A DNA stretch of 64,000 nt from Frankineae bacterium MT45 (lineage in GTDB: Bacteria > Actinomycetota > Actinomycetes > Mycobacteriales > Jatrophihabitantaceae). The DNA lies in NCBI GenBank assembly GCA_900100325.1, contig LT629697.1:2043423-2107422 (forward strand). The letters run 5' to 3'. The position numbers and the translations under genes are program-made. The notes below the pieces were generated by a model. It ran no database searches and was not told the DNA's origin. It saw nothing but the letters and a program-made list of their open reading frames with translations. Below are positions 60,101-63,100 of the stretch, in pieces (within the stretch, counting starts at the first letter, position 1; every line of letters starts with the position of its first letter).

Positions 60101-63100
60101 GGCGGATGGTCGGCCCGACGTTCGTCCCGCTCAACCACAACCTGCACGAGGGTGACCTGGTCATCTACGAGGTTCCCTCCGGCGGTAGCGCGATCCCGGG
60201 TCTGACGCCGGGTGGCCTGTACCGGGTGCACGTCGTCGACGCCTCGCACATCCAGCTCTTCGACCCGAACGCCTCGACCGCGGTGATCAGCCTGACCGGG
60301 GCCAATGTCTCGGGAAACACGATCAATGCGACCAACCCGTTCGGCAACGGCACCCCGGTGACCTACACCCCGCCGGCCCCGATCGCGATCTTCACCAGTG
60401 GCCTGGTGAGCGTGAACGTCGATGGCAGCAACAACCCGATCTACCCGGTGCAGAACAACAGCGACAACCGCATCCTGATCCACAACCACGGCCTGGCCAC
60501 CGGCACCGCGGTGGTCTACAACGGCGGCAGCGACCCGATCGGTGGCCTCACCAACGGCGTCACGTACTTCGTCATCAACGTCAACTCCAACCAGATCCAG
60601 CTGGCCGACTCCCTCTGCCACGCGACCGGAGCCTGCGTTGACGGCAGCAACAACCCGATCCCGCAGCAGGCGATCACGCTGACGCCCGACAAGTCGGCGG
60701 CCGGTGAGGCGGTCACCCAGGGCCTCTACGCACCGGGGCAGCAGCCGATCGGTGGCCTCGTCGCCGGCGGCCGGTACTACATCGTCAACGCCACCGGAAC
60801 CTCCTTCCAGCTGGCCGCCACCCCGGGCGGTTCGGCCATCACCCTGGACGGAACGGGCCGGGTCGGCACCAGCACCATCAAGCTGGCCCCGATCGCGATC
60901 GGTGTCGGCACCGGTGACCAGAACCTGATCGTCGATCTCAGCTCGACCAGCAGCGGCACCCAGCAGCTGGCCCCGGTCGGCATCACCGGCCCGGCGGCCG
61001 GCGGCGGAGTCCTCTCGACGGCCACCGTGACCGGCAGCGGCGGCGGCTTCATCAACTCCACGCACGCCAACACCAACGCCACCGAGACGGTCACCGTCCA
61101 CGTCGAGGTGGGCGCCAACACCTCGCTCACCACCGTCGGCTCGATCACCATCACGACCAACTCCTCAACCGGGGTCAGCGCGAACTCCTCCAACGGCGGC
61201 GGCGGCCTCATCTCGGTCGGCAGTGCCCAGGCCAAGGCGACGGCCACCGGCAACACCACGGTGAAGGTCGACGCCGGCACGAACCTCACCGCCGGAGACA
61301 GCGTCAAGATCGCCCCGCTGAACTTCGTGCAGGCCATCTCGGCCGCCAACGCCAGCGGTGGTGGTCTGGGAGCCGGGGTCAGCGCCTACGCGAAGTCGAC
61401 CGACAACTACACGACGCTCACCGACATCGCCGGGAACATCACCGCCGGGAACAACCTCAACATCGAGGCCCACACCGCGGCCAACGGTGACGTCTCGACC
61501 AGCGCCGAGGGGGGTGGCCTGGGCGTCGACGCGCACGCCGGGGACGACGGCGACGGCGACAACAACCTCGACATCACCGGCTCCACCAACGTCCACCTCG
61601 AGTCCGGCACCCACCTCACCGCCGACAACGTGCAGGTGACCGCCCAGACCGACAGCATCACCGCTCACAACAACGGCCACACTCACGCCTCGGCCCTCGG
61701 GGCGGCCTCGGATGCCGAGGCGACCATCAACGACAACACCGGCCAGCAGGTGCTCATCGACGGCGGCACGAAGATCGTCGGCTACGAAACGGTCGGCATC
61801 GCGGCCAACGCGGTCAACCTGAGCTTCGCGGCCAACACCGACGCGCACTGCAGCTGCTTCGGCGGTGACACCAACACCACCGAGAACATCACCTACAACA
61901 GCGACTCCGACGTCACCGCGAACGCGACCGCGATCATCCGCACCGGCCACCTCGACGTCGAGGTCGTGCAGAACGTCATCAACTGGAACACCGACCACGA
62001 CAACGACGGCGCGACCTTCGACGGCGGCGGAAACCACGGCGGCTCCAGCAATAACGCCCAGCGCACCATCCACTGGAACGCCGACGTCTACCTGCACACC
62101 CCTGATCCGCAGCTCGTCGTCGACGTGACCGGCAAGATCGTGAAGCTGTACGGCGTGACCGTCACCGACGACCTGGGTAACAGCTACGGGCTGGGTGACA
62201 CGATCCCGACCGGGCGCATCATCGAGGTCGGCAACATCATCAACGACGGGGGAGCGACGGCGCTCTTCAACGCGAGCGTCTCGCAGACCGAAGGTGGCTC
62301 GACGGCGCCGGCCAGCGTCATCGACGGCAGCCAGGGGAAGTTCGTCCAGCAGAACACCTTCGACTTCGTGAAGATCTTCAACTACTCCAGCCGGGCCCTG
62401 ACGACCCACATCATCAACGTCGTCAACCTGAACAACCCGGGTGCAACGGTGACCATCCAGCTCAACCAGATCCCGTTCACCTTCCACGTCGGCCCGCCGA
62501 TCTTCACCCCGACCGCGGTCGACATCGAGAACTTCGCCGGCAGTGTCGCCAACTCCGACGTCACCATCGACGGGCTCATCTACAACCCGATCGGAAGCAC
62601 CGTCGTCAACAACGGCCGCGGGAACATCTTCGCCGGCCCCGACAAGCCGCTGATCGAGACGAACACGCTGGTCCTCGAGGCCCCGGCCGGCACCATAGGT
62701 GTGCTCTTCAACCTCTTCGGGATCAGCATCCGCATTCCGATCCCGGTGCTGCTCGTGCAGAGCGACTACATCGTCGACAACGTTGACCCGACCCGCTTCA
62801 TCTCCCTCGTCGCCGAGGCGCTGGGCAACGTCGTCCTCGACATCACCTCGATCCTGCGGGCGAACCAGACGCCCTTCGCGCCAACGCTTGGGCCGATCCA
62901 CGCCGGTGGCAACATCGACATCGTCGTGAACGACAGCGCCTGGGGCAATGACGCACCGGTCTGGCCGTCGGAGGCGATCCAGGTCAACCTGCACAACCCG
63001 CCGGACCTCGTGACCAACCTCCCCGGCACCGGTCTGTACCAGGTCTTCTTCCGCCCGGATCAGCCCTTCGTCGACAACGACCCGGTGCTGGCCGTCTTCG

